Of a DNA stretch of 64,000 nt, positions 51,654-61,190 are shown one piece after another. The stretch comes from Algimonas arctica (lineage in GTDB: Bacteria > Pseudomonadota > Alphaproteobacteria > Caulobacterales > Maricaulaceae), in the NCBI RefSeq assembly GCF_014652695.1, contig NZ_BMZH01000006.1, positions 62,001 through 126,000 on the forward strand, in the 5' to 3' direction. Every line of letters starts with the position of its first letter. Within the stretch, counting starts at the first letter, position 1. The notes below the pieces were generated by a model. The model made no database searches. It worked only from the letters and a program-made list of their open reading frames with translations, and was not told where the DNA came from. The position numbers were made by a program, and so were the translations under genes.

Positions 51654-54401
51654 ATGCTCGGCATCGCCAAGACCCTCTTTGGCTCGGAAAACGACCGGAA
51701 GCTTAAGAAACTTCGTCCCATTGTGGAGCGCATTAATGCGCTTGAGCCGCAAATGGAAGCCATGAGCGATGAACAGCTCAAAGCGCAAACGGATTTGTTT
51801 AAAGCCCGCCTCGAAAAAGGCGAAACGCTGGATGATCTGTTGGAAGAGGCCTTCGCCACAGTGCGCGAAACGGCCAAGCGCACGCTCGGACAGCGCCACT
51901 ATGATGTGCAGCTGATTGGCGGCATCACACTACACCGCGGTGAAATCGCAGAAATGCGCACGGGGGAGGGGAAAACGCTCGTCTCGACACTGGCAGCTTA
52001 CCTGAACGCGCTCTCCGGCGAAGGCGTGCACATTGTCACGGTCAATGATTATCTCGCACGGCGGGATGCCGAATGGATGGGACAGATTTACAGCTTCCTC
52101 GGGATTACGGTCGATTGCGTCAATAATCACGACCCTTACGGCCCAGGTCGTAAAGCCGCTTATGATGCCGACATTACTTACGGCACCAACAATGAATACG
52201 GGTTTGATTATCTGCGCGATAATATGAAAATGTCCGTCGAAGAGATGAGCCAGCGCGGTCATGTTTACGCGATCATCGATGAAATTGATTCGATTTTGAT
52301 CGACGAAGCGCGGACACCGCTAATTATTTCCGGTCCGACAGAAGACCGGGCCGAGCTTTACCGGACTTTGGATGCCATCATCCCACTGATCGTGGAGGAT
52401 GGTTATGAAGTCGATGAAAAAGCGCGCTCCGCAACATTCAATGAAGTGGGCAATGAGCAGCTCGAAAATATCTTGCGGGAGCGAGAGCTACTCGAAGGCG
52501 AAAGCCTTTACGACATTGAGAACGTTACTATCGTTCATCACGCGAACCAAGCGTTGAAAGCGCACCGCCTTTACGTCGCTGATAAAGACTACATTGTTAA
52601 AGATGATGAAGTCGTCCTGATTGATGAATTTACCGGGCGTATGATGCAGGGCCGTCGATTGTCCGAAGGGCTGCACCAAGCGATTGAAGCCAAAGAAAAC
52701 GTCAAAATTCAGTCCGAGAACCAGACGATGGCGTCAGTCACGTTGCAAAACTTCTTCCGTCTCTATGATAAACTCTCTGGCATGACCGGGACAGCGGAAA
52801 CTGAAGCGGGTGAATTTGAAGAAATTTATGATCTGAAAGTGCTAGTGATCCCGACGAACCGTCCGATCCAGCGGATCGACATTGAAGATGTCATCTACCG
52901 GACTGAAGACGAAAAATTTATGGCGATCGTTGACGAAATCGCAGCCTGCAAGACCAAAGGCCAGCCGATGCTGGTCGGGACGGTCTCGATCGAGAAATCA
53001 GAGAAACTGTCACGCTTTCTGACCGATAAGGGCGTCGAACATAAAGTTCTCAACGCGCGTTACCATGAACAAGAAGCCGAGATTGTGGCCCAAGCCGGGG
53101 TGCCGGGGGCCGTGACCATTGCGACGAATATGGCAGGACGCGGGACCGATATTCAGCTCGGCGGCAATGTCGATATGCTGATTGAATCCGCGACGGAAAC
53201 CGTCACGGACGAACAAGAGCGCGCGCGGATTATCGAAAATATTCGCGCCGAAGTGAAAGTGCTCAAACAGACATCCCTGGAAGCGGGCGGTCTTTATGTG
53301 CTGGGCACGGAACGGCACGAAAGCCGTCGGATTGATAATCAATTGCGCGGCCGGACCGGGCGTCAAGGTGATCCGGGCACGTCAAAATTCTATCTCTCGA
53401 CTGAGGATGACCTCATGCGGATTTTCGGCGGGGATCGTCTGAAATCAATGATGGGTAAAATGGGCTGGGAAGAAGGCGAAGAGCTGACGAACCGCTTTAT
53501 GACCAAGGCCGTTGAACGCGCGCAGAGCAAAGTCGAGGCGAAAAACTTTGATATTCGGAAGAACCTGCTGAAATTCGACGATGTGATGAATGATCAGCGC
53601 AAAGCGATTTTTGAACAACGTATGGAGTTCATGACGGATGACGATGTGTCTGACGTCCTCCAAGATTTCCGCCATCAGCTCTGTGAAGACTTGATTGAAA
53701 AGCACGTGCCGAAAAAAGCTTATGCTGAACAGTGGGATATTGACGGTCTGACACAGGCCGTGCGCGAAGCGATGAATATTGAATTCCCATTCGCCGACTG
53801 GGCCGCCGAAGAAGGCATCGCCGACGAAGAAATGCTAACCCGCTTAAAAGACTCGTCTGATCGTGTGGTCACTGAACTCGCCGCTGGCATTCCCGAAGAG
53901 GAATTAGCTCGGGTTGAGAAGCAAGTCCTCTTGCAAGTGATCGACCGCAACTGGCGCGAACACCTCCAGCAATTGGATGCATTGAAATCTGTGATCGGGA
54001 TGCGCGCCTATGGGCAGCGGGATCCGCTCAATGAATATAAGAGCGAAGCCTTCACCCTGTTTGACAAATTGCTGATCTCTCTGCGCGAAGACGTCACAGC
54101 GGCGATGTTCCGTCTGCTGCTCAACACGCAGATCCAGCGCCAGCAAATGGCCGAAGCCCAACAAAAAGCGCAAGCTGAAGCCGTGGCCCAATCGACGCGA
54201 TTGCCGACGGGGGCGCCAACGAGTCCGCGCTCACCGATGGAGTTAATGGGCGCGGCGACGGGAGCTGGCGAAGTGACAGCCCCAATGGCAGGCTCTCGTA
54301 ATGCGCCTACGACAGACGAATTGGCGGCTCTGCCGCGCAATGCTCCGTGCCCGTGTGGCTCCGGGAAGAAGGTCAAACAGTGCCACGGCCGCGTGGCATA
54401 G
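51654..54401 (+). CDS. secA: Preprotein translocase ATPase SecA
   Basis: A 915-residue motor of the Sec pathway. Walker A is in [17 protein letters not shown], the DEAD-type box in [16 protein letters not shown], the helicase motif VI region in [13 protein letters not shown], and the preprotein crosslinking domain lies between. The C-terminal zinc-binding SEC-C tail is intact (Cys899, Cys901, Cys910, His911). It pushes unfolded precursors through SecYEG. AAGGAC precedes the ATG by about eleven bases. An AT-poor hairpin lies after the stop. Confidence 0.98.
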   Translation: MLGIAKTLFGSENDRKLKKLRPIVERINALEPQMEAMSDEQLKAQTDLFKARLEKGETLDDLLEEAFATVRETAKRTLGQRHYDVQLIGGITLHRGEIAEMRTGEGKTLVSTLAAYLNALSGEGVHIVTVNDYLARRDAEWMGQIYSFLGITVDCVNNHDPYGPGRKAAYDADITYGTNNEYGFDYLRDNMKMSVEEMSQRGHVYAIIDEIDSILIDEARTPLIISGPTEDRAELYRTLDAIIPLIVEDGYEVDEKARSATFNEVGNEQLENILRERELLEGESLYDIENVTIVHHANQALKAHRLYVADKDYIVKDDEVVLIDEFTGRMMQGRRLSEGLHQAIEAKENVKIQSENQTMASVTLQNFFRLYDKLSGMTGTAETEAGEFEEIYDLKVLVIPTNRPIQRIDIEDVIYRTEDEKFMAIVDEIAACKTKGQPMLVGTVSIEKSEKLSRFLTDKGVEHKVLNARYHEQEAEIVAQAGVPGAVTIATNMAGRGTDIQLGGNVDMLIESATETVTDEQERARIIENIRAEVKVLKQTSLEAGGLYVLGTERHESRRIDNQLRGRTGRQGDPGTSKFYLSTEDDLMRIFGGDRLKSMMGKMGWEEGEELTNRFMTKAVERAQSKVEAKNFDIRKNLLKFDDVMNDQRKAIFEQRMEFMTDDDVSDVLQDFRHQLCEDLIEKHVPKKAYAEQWDIDGLTQAVREAMNIEFPFADWAAEEGIADEEMLTRLKDSSDRVVTELAAGIPEEELARVEKQVLLQVIDRNWREHLQQLDALKSVIGMRAYGQRDPLNEYKSEAFTLFDKLLISLREDVTAAMFRLLLNTQIQRQQMAEAQQKAQAEAVAQSTRLPTGAPTSPRSPMELMGAATGAGEVTAPMAGSRNAPTTDELAALPRNAPCPCGSGKKVKQCHGRVA

Positions 54402-54438
54402 CCGTCGTTTCAGCGAGCTTCCCCTAATCTATAAAGCG

Positions 54439-54465
54439 CGATCCGGGTCAACAAAGCCCGGATCG
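54439..54465 (+). terminator. GC-rich hairpin after secA
   Basis: CGATCCGGG and CCCGGATCG form a perfect 9-bp stem around a 9-base loop, 38 bases after the secA stop. There is no T-run, so it may act as a Rho-assisted end or mRNA-stabilising structure. The remaining gap to 54597 shows nothing else certain. Confidence 0.45.
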
Positions 54466-54596
54466 GGTGCAAATTGGCGATAATGCGTGCACATTTCCGG
54501 GCGTTGGCATGCAAACGGCCTGTCTACGTGGCGGCAAGCCTCGCCGCTCCTCCCTCTGCCACCTAGTTCAAGGGTGACAAACGCAGGGAGCCCGTC

Positions 54597-55337
54597 ATGA
54601 AATTTTCTAAACCCCTTTTTGGTGCATCATGTGCCATCCTCGCCGCGCTAAGCGCCCCCGTCACCGCACACGCCGGGGATGTGAATTGGTCACTCAGTGC
54701 GGATCTTGTGTCCGACTATGTCTTCCGTGGCGTGAGCCTAGCGGATACGGCAGCCCAAACGGGTGTTGAAGCCGGCGTGGGCAGCTTCTACGCGGGTGCG
54801 TGGTTCTCAACCGGAGTCGGCGACACCTCCATCCTCGCCGGGGACGAAGTTGACCTCTATGCGGGTTATGGTTTCACGCTATCAGACACTGTCTCAGCGG
54901 ATGTTGGCGTCACCTATTACCACTATCCGCAGGGCGGCAGCTTATTCTCAACGAATGGGGGCGGCTCCGGCACTTACGAAGTCTATGGTGGGGTCGCATT
55001 TGACGTCGCTTTGGCACCGTCTCTTTATGCCTATTATGATTTCACCCTTGAGGCCTTTACGGCCGAAGGATCGGTCAGCCACTCTATCGCGGCATCAGAT
55101 TCTGTATCATTTGACCTCGGCTTGGCTGCGGGCCTCGTGGATGGTGATGGCTTCTCCTATGAGTATGGCACCGCAAGCGCGACGCTCTCAAAAGCCATCA
55201 CTGACGCTGCAAGCGTCTATGTCGGGGCGAATTACACGCTTAATTCCGAAGATGCGCTCAATTATAGCGAAATCCTTGCAGGGACGCCCGACAGTGATTT
55301 ATTGTGGTTCGGAACAGGAATTTCTACAAGCTTCTAG
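54597..55337 (+). CDS. TorF-family putative outer-membrane porin
   Basis: A 246-residue outer-membrane beta-barrel protein. The signal peptide ends AHA-GDV (residue ~26). The mature part begins with the TorF hallmark SLSADLVSDYVFRGVSLADTA and continues as alternating Gly/Tyr/Asp-rich strands (VDLYAGYGFTLSD, VGVTYYHYP, LYAYYDFTLEAF), ending in Phe. TorF-type proteins (conserved hypothetical TIGR02001) are presumed porins in Gram-negatives, with no proven substrate. It has a proper Shine-Dalgarno (AGGGAG) and its own terminator. Confidence 0.87.
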   Translation: MKFSKPLFGASCAILAALSAPVTAHAGDVNWSLSADLVSDYVFRGVSLADTAAQTGVEAGVGSFYAGAWFSTGVGDTSILAGDEVDLYAGYGFTLSDTVSADVGVTYYHYPQGGSLFSTNGGGSGTYEVYGGVAFDVALAPSLYAYYDFTLEAFTAEGSVSHSIAASDSVSFDLGLAAGLVDGDGFSYEYGTASATLSKAITDAASVYVGANYTLNSEDALNYSEILAGTPDSDLLWFGTGISTSF

Positions 55338-55388
55338 GCTTTTCGCCTCGCTTGCCAGAATTCTCCTCACGGGAGGACGGAGGAGATT

Positions 55389-55416
55389 GCCCGGACGGTT
55401 CGCCGTCCGGGCTTTT
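55389..55416 (+). terminator. Intrinsic terminator after the TorF porin
   Basis: A perfect 10-bp stem (GCCCGGACGG with CCGTCCGGGC) closed by a TTCG tetraloop, followed by TTTTC. Confidence 0.93.
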
Positions 55417-55456
55417 CTATGTGACGGACACTTATTTTACAATGTCTGCGGAGACG

Positions 55457-55492
55457 CCAGAGGGACAGGCGCTTCCAGAAGGGCAGGCGCTT
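55457..55492 (+). repeat. Tandem 18-bp duplication near the accA 3' end
   Basis: CCAGAGGGACAGGCGCTT followed at once by CCAGAAGGGCAGGCGCTT (two differences). It lies inside a 19-codon frame (55442-55501) reading ...PEGQALPEGQAL..., without a Shine-Dalgarno. Confidence 0.85.
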
Positions 55493-55497
55493 AAAGG

Positions 55498-56439
55498 CTA
55501 AGCTCCCGGAAGTGTGCGTCCGATATTGAGGAATTTGTCGCGGCGACGCGCAATCAATGCTTTCGCATCCAGGGCGGATAGCTCTTCGAGCTGCGCCATG
55601 ATCGTGGCGCCAACGCGTTTGATGGCTTCGTCGGGCGTACGGTGTGCGCCGCCGACAGGTTCTTTGATAATACCATCAATTACGCCGAGTCTTTTGAGGT
55701 CTTGGGCGGTGATTTTCATCGCCTTTGCGGCGTCTTGGGCGCGCGATCCATCGCGCCAGAGGATAGAGGCGCAGCCTTCCGGTGAAATCACGGAATAGAT
55801 GGAATGCTCTAACATCAACACCGCGTCCGCGGTCGCAATGGCCACCGCGCCGCCAGAGCCGCCTTCGCCGCTAATGACGGATATAAAGGGCACTTTTAGC
55901 GATAGGCCACGGTCGATTGAGCGCGCGATCGCTTCGGCTTGGCCGCGTTCTTCGGCCCCTCGTCCCGGGAAAGCCCCGGCGGTGTCGACAAAGCTGATCA
56001 CGGGAAGATTAAACCGTTCGGCTAAGTTCATCAGACGCACCGCTTTTCGGTAGCCCTCGGGCTGTGCCATGCCAAAATTATGTTTGAGACGCGTTTCGAG
56101 ATCCTTGCCTTTTTCGTGTCCCATCACGACAACGGATCGGCCTCTGATTTTCCCCGTTCCGCCGAGTAACGCATGATCATCGCCAAACTGACGGTCGCCC
56201 GCTAGGGGCGTATAATCTGTGATCAAATGTTCGACATAATCGGAAAAATGGGGGCGCGCAGAATGACGCGCGACTTGCGTTTTTTCCCATGGGCCGAGCT
56301 TGGCGTAGAGCTTCTTGAGCTCTGTCGCGGCGCGTTCGGTCATGTCTTGCGACGCCGCCGGGTCTGTACCTGACAGCTCAACGGCCTGTTTGTCCAACTC
56401 TGCCACAGGGCGTTCAAAATCTAGATAGGTCAATGCCAT
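55498..56439 (-). CDS. accA: Acetyl-CoA carboxylase carboxyltransferase subunit alpha
   Basis: A 313-residue subunit of the carboxyltransferase that, with AccD, makes malonyl-CoA for fatty-acid synthesis. Typical segments: [17 protein letters not shown] at the start, the crotonase-like [31 protein letters not shown], and [21 protein letters not shown] lies about seven bases upstream of the ATG. It is downstream of xerD and a 91-residue unknown on the same strand, as often seen in alphaproteobacteria. Confidence 0.97.
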   Translation of the reverse strand: MALTYLDFERPVAELDKQAVELSGTDPAASQDMTERAATELKKLYAKLGPWEKTQVARHSARPHFSDYVEHLITDYTPLAGDRQFGDDHALLGGTGKIRGRSVVVMGHEKGKDLETRLKHNFGMAQPEGYRKAVRLMNLAERFNLPVISFVDTAGAFPGRGAEERGQAEAIARSIDRGLSLKVPFISVISGEGGSGGAVAIATADAVLMLEHSIYSVISPEGCASILWRDGSRAQDAAKAMKITAQDLKRLGVIDGIIKEPVGGAHRTPDEAIKRVGATIMAQLEELSALDAKALIARRRDKFLNIGRTLPGA

Positions 56440-56498
56440 GGGCGTCTCCTAGCGGGAAAGGCGTTTATGTCTAGCCTGAGTCATCATCATGACGGCTG

Positions 56499-56774
56499 TT
56501 AGTAAGGGCGGTATTCGCGCCGCGTTATTTCGTGTCCATAGCGTTGCACGAACCGCCGTTTGATCCGCCGTTCCCAGCTTGCTCGGGGGCCAATCAGGAC
56601 GGTTTCCGCATCGAGCACAGAATCAGTAAAATGTTTCGACGTTAAGGGTTTCGCCCCTTGCACGAGGTCGGCGCCGCGCACACCGGCGCAGAAGTCCCAC
56701 TCAGCACATAGCAGGTCGAGTAATAGATCGAGATCACGGATCAGGTCCGTATCACGGGGGTCTTTGCGGCTCAC
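56499..56774 (-). CDS. Small hypothetical protein coupled to xerD
   Basis: A 91-residue cytosolic protein that I do not recognise. It is rich in Asp/Leu at the N-terminus (DTDLIRDLDLLLDLLCAEWDFC) and basic at the C-terminus (WERRIKRRFVQRYGHEITRREYRPY), so it may bind nucleic acid or a partner through charge; that is a guess. It has two cysteines. It starts in a four-base overlap with the xerD stop (ATGA), which argues that it is real and translated with xerD. No signal peptide or membrane segment. Confidence 0.62.
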   Translation of the reverse strand: MSRKDPRDTDLIRDLDLLLDLLCAEWDFCAGVRGADLVQGAKPLTSKHFTDSVLDAETVLIGPRASWERRIKRRFVQRYGHEITRREYRPY

Positions 56775-57679
56775 GATTTAGTCTCCGACAAGGGATGGGC
56801 TGTTGCGACGAGCGCTTTCAAGCGCGCATCAAGCACATGCGTATAGATTTGTGTTGTTGAGATATCAGCATGGCCCAGCAAAGTCTGCACGGCGCGCAGA
56901 TCGGCCCCACCTTCTAACAGATGGGTCGCAAAAGCGTGACGTAAGACATGCGGACTGATGCGGGCCGGCTGTAATCCGGCGTCGCGGGCTAAGTCTTTGA
57001 GTAGTTGCGCGAAACGCTCACGGGTCAAGTGACCTAATTTTCCACCAGACGGAAAGAGAAACGGTTTGGCGCGGGCCACAGACGCGTCGGTTTTGGGCAA
57101 AGTTTGTTCGCGGATCGTCTGCCAAGCCTGAAGCGCGTCAAGGGCGGGCGGCGTTAGCGGGATCAATCGTTCCCGTCCGCCTTTGCCCTTGATCATCAGG
57201 CACCCATCGCGGCGCAATGTCTGCGCCGTGCGAAGTCCGACCAATTCGGACACGCGTAAGCCCCCCGCATAGAGAATTTCGAGCATCGCGATCATACGCA
57301 GCCCTTTTGGGCTTGTATCGGACGCGGCTGTATCCAAGAGCGTATCAACCTCATCCTGACTCATTCCCTTGGGTAAGGGTTTTGCCGCTTTCGGCGCGCG
57401 CAGACGGTGGGCGGGATTATCCGTGCGTAGCCCTTCGGTTTGTAAAAACAGGCAATATTGTTTCATGGCCGAGAGTTTTCTTGCCGCTGTGGATGCGCCC
57501 AATTCGCTGGCGGCCCAGCCCGCGAGGACGCCTTCAAGATGCCCCGTTGACGCATTCATCAAGGTGCGTGGTTTTAAGGCGGCCGACCAATCGTTCAGGT
57601 CCCGGCCATAGGCTGACAGCGTATTTTCCGCCGCTCCGCGCTCTGCACTCATCATTTCGAGAAAGGACTCGACGCTCAT
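56771..57679 (-). CDS. xerD: Site-specific tyrosine recombinase XerD
   Basis: A 302-residue tyrosine recombinase. The N-terminal core-binding domain begins VESFLEMMSAERGAAENTLSAY. In the catalytic domain the active-site Arg is in GLRVSELVGL, a Lys in the beta-hairpin GKGGRERLIPL, His and Arg in ISPHVLRHAFATH, His in LLGHADISTTQ, and the nucleophile Tyr in IYTHV. With XerC it resolves chromosome dimers at dif under FtsK. XerD rather than XerC is preferred from the linked accA context and overall resemblance. It lies three bases downstream of the large periplasmic gene. Confidence 0.92.
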   Translation of the reverse strand: MSVESFLEMMSAERGAAENTLSAYGRDLNDWSAALKPRTLMNASTGHLEGVLAGWAASELGASTAARKLSAMKQYCLFLQTEGLRTDNPAHRLRAPKAAKPLPKGMSQDEVDTLLDTAASDTSPKGLRMIAMLEILYAGGLRVSELVGLRTAQTLRRDGCLMIKGKGGRERLIPLTPPALDALQAWQTIREQTLPKTDASVARAKPFLFPSGGKLGHLTRERFAQLLKDLARDAGLQPARISPHVLRHAFATHLLEGGADLRAVQTLLGHADISTTQIYTHVLDARLKALVATAHPLSETKS

Positions 57680-57682
57680 GGC

Positions 57683-59224
57683 TCAGAGTCCGCGTAAGAA
57701 TTCGTAGGCGGCCAATTGACCCGCAGTTTCTGGAAACCCAACAGCGCGAAGCCCTTGGATCGTGCGGTAGAGGGTCCACGGATCGTCAGCCTGACGCGCG
57801 GCAATCATCGTGGAAAACCGCAGCAGGCTTTCCGCCCGGGCGCGGCGATCCACGGCATGATCAATCGCGACCCAATTCATATCGGTTTGGCCGGATCGTT
57901 TTGTTGTGTTCAGGAGGGTCTCGACGGAATCGGTGAGATTGGACCCTAAAGCTAACGCCATCAAAACGTCATCGACAGCGCCTGAAGCGTCTTCCGTTAA
58001 GGCTGTTTCCAACCCTTCGCCCAGCGCGCGACCATAAAAACCGCCGCCCATCGCATCCGAGGCGAGGGCCAACCGTTCCTGAGTGGATTGATCATCCGTC
58101 GCGCCATAAAGTGCCTGCATCAAGACAATGTCGCGTGTGACTACGGCGTGACGCGCAAACAGAGGCAGGTTCACGCTCGCCATGTCTTCAGGGTCCAACA
58201 CGGCGGGGATACGCGAAAGAACGCGGCTGGAATCCAGACCTGTCTCTGTCGCGCGGGCGACAAATTCTGCCACAGCAGCGGCGCTACCCTCACGCCCTAA
58301 AACAAAAAGACGGGCAGTGCCTTGGTCTGTTGTGTCTTCCATCGCGGCGGCGAGATCAAATGTGGGCTCAGGTTCGGGCGCTATGTCGATGAAGAGAGGC
58401 ATCTGATCAATCATGGGGTCGGGTGCGAGGCTCTCAGAGGCGACGGGCAATCCGGGATCTACGAGCAAACGGTCGACCAAGCTCTCTTCGATGATTGTGT
58501 CCTCACCGTTCTCCGATACAGGGTCGATCGCTTCCGGCGGGCCAGCGGGTTCGGGATCGCCTGCCAACACGGTCATCATGTCATCCAAGGCAGCGGCATC
58601 AAGCGCCATCACCTCAACCCAAAACCCTTCTTGCGGATCGGGCACAACTAACGTCGTCTCTTCGCCCCGGTCGCGTAAAATGTCGCGCGCGAGATCCGCC
58701 CGCGCGGTTTCATCGCGCATTTCGTGACAGGCGGCGCGCAGGCGCACCCAATAGGTGTCGCCCCGACCCTGTTGGATGGCATCGGAAATATCACAGGCTG
58801 CGCTTAGGTCCCCGCGCGCAATATAAGCGTCCACGCGTAGCGCGGGGTCGCGGGCGGCGGGGTTGCGCGCGGCGAAACGGGCATATTCGTCCGGTGTCGC
58901 TAAGGTCTGTGCGGCCATGATTCGTCTGCGTTCAAACGCATCGTCCGCGCCAGTGGGCGGAACCAGTCCAGACAGGACAACGCGGCGCAACATATCCCGG
59001 ACGATGGGATGGGTTTGATCGGTCGGCATCTCGCGTAATAGCCGCGCGGCTCGATCTGCAGAAGTGCCTTGCCACGCTTCGCTCTCAAGCGCGCCGGGAA
59101 TGTCAATGCCGGGAGCAAAGGCCTTCGCCGCATCCAGCCTCCCAACTTTGATCGATTGCGCGACGGCAGGCCCTGAGACGGTCATAATGACCGCGCAACA
59201 GAGGAAAAGGGCGTTGCGTTTCAT
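57683..59224 (-). CDS. Large exported hypothetical protein
   Basis: A 513-residue protein with a clear signal peptide (MKRNALFLCCAVIMTVSGPAVAQ) and a mature part made of helical stretches, some TPR-like in feel (AACDISDAIQQGRGDTYWVRLRAACHEM), plus an acidic Pro/Glu/Asp-rich region around residues 225-300. I recognise no family. Start 59224 was chosen over 59242 and 59308 because TAAGG, made from the stop codon of the small upstream gene, sits six bases before it. It continues directly into xerD (three-base gap), so it may be in the same operon. Confidence 0.72.
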   Translation of the reverse strand: MKRNALFLCCAVIMTVSGPAVAQSIKVGRLDAAKAFAPGIDIPGALESEAWQGTSADRAARLLREMPTDQTHPIVRDMLRRVVLSGLVPPTGADDAFERRRIMAAQTLATPDEYARFAARNPAARDPALRVDAYIARGDLSAACDISDAIQQGRGDTYWVRLRAACHEMRDETARADLARDILRDRGEETTLVVPDPQEGFWVEVMALDAAALDDMMTVLAGDPEPAGPPEAIDPVSENGEDTIIEESLVDRLLVDPGLPVASESLAPDPMIDQMPLFIDIAPEPEPTFDLAAAMEDTTDQGTARLFVLGREGSAAAVAEFVARATETGLDSSRVLSRIPAVLDPEDMASVNLPLFARHAVVTRDIVLMQALYGATDDQSTQERLALASDAMGGGFYGRALGEGLETALTEDASGAVDDVLMALALGSNLTDSVETLLNTTKRSGQTDMNWVAIDHAVDRRARAESLLRFSTMIAARQADDPWTLYRTIQGLRAVGFPETAGQLAAYEFLRGL

Positions 59225-59231
59225 CAGTGCC

Positions 59232-59372
59232 TTAGTTTTCATACGTATCGGGAAGGTCAATTGAGCGGACATCCTGCGGGGCTGTGTCAGGTCCGACGGA
59301 GCCCGCAAGCCAGATCACAATCCCGATCAAGAGAAAGAGGAACACCCCAATCGTTATCAATAATTTCTTCAT
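59232..59372 (-). CDS. 46-residue single-helix membrane protein
   Basis: Starts MKKLLITIGVFLFLLIGIVIWLAG, one membrane helix, followed by an acidic tail ending in DLPDTYEN. It was not recognised as a known family. The stop codon overlaps the Shine-Dalgarno of the following 513-residue gene, so the two are probably translated together. An extended -10 box (TGATATAAT, on the minus strand at 59440-59432) lies about 60 bases upstream. It diverges from aroK. Confidence 0.65.
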   Translation of the reverse strand: MKKLLITIGVFLFLLIGIVIWLAGSVGPDTAPQDVRSIDLPDTYEN

Positions 59373-59407
59373 GGTGAGCCTTATCGCGTTTAAATGTTGA
59401 GCGCGCG

Positions 59408-59440
59408 TTGATATGCCCATAGTCTAGGCACATTATATCA
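59408..59440. promoter_or_regulatory. Overlapping divergent promoters: aroK and small-protein operon
   Basis: Plus strand: TTGATA (59408-59413), 17 bases, CATTAT (59431-59436), for aroK. Minus strand: extended -10 TGATATAAT (59440-59432) for the 46-residue protein operon. The two -10 elements use the same AT tract, so both promoters cannot be occupied at once. Confidence 0.42.
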
Positions 59441-59444
59441 CACT

Positions 59445-59462
59445 CTGCGGCGTGATCCGCAG
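59445..59462 (+). promoter_or_regulatory. Hairpin directly before the aroK start codon
   Basis: CTGCGG and CCGCAG form a perfect 6-bp stem with a CGTGAT loop, ending two bases before the ATG at 59465. No Shine-Dalgarno is visible, so the hairpin would fill almost the whole predicted leader. Confidence 0.4.
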
Positions 59463-59464
59463 TT

Positions 59465-60085
59465 ATGAGAGACACGTTGACAGATTCAAGGGCTTTATCC
59501 CCCGAAGACACACCCCCCGAAGACAATACGGGGACAATCCGGACCCGTCCTATTGCGCTGGTCGGTCTTATGGGCGTGGGCAAAACAACCGTGGGGCGAC
59601 GCTTGGCCAAAGCGCTTGATCGGGACTTTTATGATTCGGATGAGGAAATTGAACGCGCGTCAGGTCGGACCGTGGCGGGTTATTTCCGCGATCACGGTGA
59701 AGCGGCCTTCCGCAATGGGGAACGCCGTGTCGTCGAACGGCTGATCGCCCTCCCGGATATTGTTTTGGCCACAGGGGGCGGCGCGTTCATTCATCCGACC
59801 ACACACGCCATTCTAAAAGACCGCGCGATCGTGATCTGGTTAAAGGGTGATTTTGAGACCATCATGGAACGTGTGTCCCGCAAAAATACGCGTCCATTGC
59901 TGCAAGTTCCGGACCCTCGCGCGCGTATGCGGGAGTTGATGGATGAGCGAGACCCGATCTATGCGCAGGCCCACATTACCATTCCCGTCGCCAAAGGCCC
60001 GCATATGCGGACCGTGGGCCGCGTTGTACGTGCGATAGACAGCTATATCGCGAAAGCGGAAAAGAAAGCGAATAGCTATGACTAA
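59465..60085 (+). CDS. aroK: Shikimate kinase
   Basis: A 206-residue kinase of the shikimate pathway. The P-loop GLMGVGKTT lies at 34-42, shikimate-binding Asp/Arg in FYDSDEEIERASGRTVAGYF, GGG in LATGGGAFI, and the lid Arg in RKNTRPLLQ. It phosphorylates shikimate with ATP for aromatic amino-acid synthesis. About 26 acidic and Pro/Thr-rich residues precede the fold; the first in-frame ATG is 59465, but an internal start is possible. Its 3' end overlaps aroB by eight bases. Confidence 0.95.
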   Translation: MRDTLTDSRALSPEDTPPEDNTGTIRTRPIALVGLMGVGKTTVGRRLAKALDRDFYDSDEEIERASGRTVAGYFRDHGEAAFRNGERRVVERLIALPDIVLATGGGAFIHPTTHAILKDRAIVIWLKGDFETIMERVSRKNTRPLLQVPDPRARMRELMDERDPIYAQAHITIPVAKGPHMRTVGRVVRAIDSYIAKAEKKANSYD

Positions 60086-61190
60086 GGCCGCCCCCGAAAC
60101 GGTGCGCGTTGATCTCGGCCCGCGCAGCTATGATATTACCATCGGCCCCGGCGAATTACGCCGTTTAGGGGAGCGGCTAAGAGCGGTCACGACATCAAAT
60201 CGAGTCGCCGTGGTGACAGATGAGAATGTCCATGCGTTACACGGCCCCGCGATTGCTGAGGCGCTGTCTGATTTTCAGACGCACATGATTGTCCGCCCCG
60301 CCGGGGAAGCGCAGAAAAGTATGGCGGGCTTAGAGGTCGTGTTGGATTCCCTCTTCCGCGCAGGCTTTGATCGGTCCGACACGGTCTTGGCCTTTGGCGG
60401 TGGTGTGATCGGGGATTTGAGCGGATTTGCCGCCAGTATCTATAAACGCGGGACGACATTTGTGCAGGTGCCGACGACCTTGCTCGCGCAGGTCGATAGT
60501 TCTGTTGGCGGTAAGACGGCGATTAATAACAGCTATGGCAAAAACCTCGTTGGCGCCTTTTATCAGCCCCGGCTCGTTCTGATTGACACGGACTTGCTTT
60601 CGACATTGCCGGATCGCCAAGTGAGGGCGGGCTATGCCGAAGTGGTCAAATACGGCCTCATTGATCGGCCCGACTTTTTTGAGACATTAGATGCAGGCGC
60701 GGGCGCGCAGGTTCTGGCGTTAGAACCGGATGCTTTACGCGACGCGATTTCAGTCTCCTGTTTGGCCAAAGCCGATGTGGTGGCACAGGACGAACGCGAA
60801 GGGGGCTGTCGCGCGCTGCTGAACCTAGGGCATACGTTCGCACACGCATTAGAGCTGACAGCGGGCTATGACGGCGATCTGCTGCACGGCGAGGCGGTCA
60901 GTGCCGGCATGGATATGGCGTTTGAATTTTCCAGCCGTTTGGGACTTTGCTCTGCGGAACAAACACAGCGCGTTCATGATCATCTGTCGCGTCTCGCGAT
61001 GCCGACCCGCGCGGATATGGGACGGTTCCTGACGGACCCGAACGCCTTATTGGGTCATATGCGACAAGATAAGAAGAACGAAGGCGGGCGGATCACGCTG
61101 ATTTTGGCGCGGGGTATTGGACACAGCTTTATTGAAAAGTCTGTCTCTGAGGCCGATCTGCTCGCTTATCTCAAGGACATATCGACATGA
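60078..61190 (+). CDS. aroB: 3-dehydroquinate synthase
   Basis: A 370-residue NAD- and metal-dependent enzyme that cyclises DAHP to 3-dehydroquinate, the second shikimate step. Hallmarks: ALGGGVIGDL-type AFGGGVIGDLSGFAAS, PTTLLAQVDSSVGGKTAINN, the metal-ligand Glu in GYAEVVKYGLI, and His ligands in NLGHTFAHALE and LLHGEAVSAGM. The start overlaps aroK by eight bases and its stop overlaps the CorC gene by four, so the three are one translationally coupled operon. Confidence 0.97.
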   Translation: MTKAAPETVRVDLGPRSYDITIGPGELRRLGERLRAVTTSNRVAVVTDENVHALHGPAIAEALSDFQTHMIVRPAGEAQKSMAGLEVVLDSLFRAGFDRSDTVLAFGGGVIGDLSGFAASIYKRGTTFVQVPTTLLAQVDSSVGGKTAINNSYGKNLVGAFYQPRLVLIDTDLLSTLPDRQVRAGYAEVVKYGLIDRPDFFETLDAGAGAQVLALEPDALRDAISVSCLAKADVVAQDEREGGCRALLNLGHTFAHALELTAGYDGDLLHGEAVSAGMDMAFEFSSRLGLCSAEQTQRVHDHLSRLAMPTRADMGRFLTDPNALLGHMRQDKKNEGGRITLILARGIGHSFIEKSVSEADLLAYLKDIST

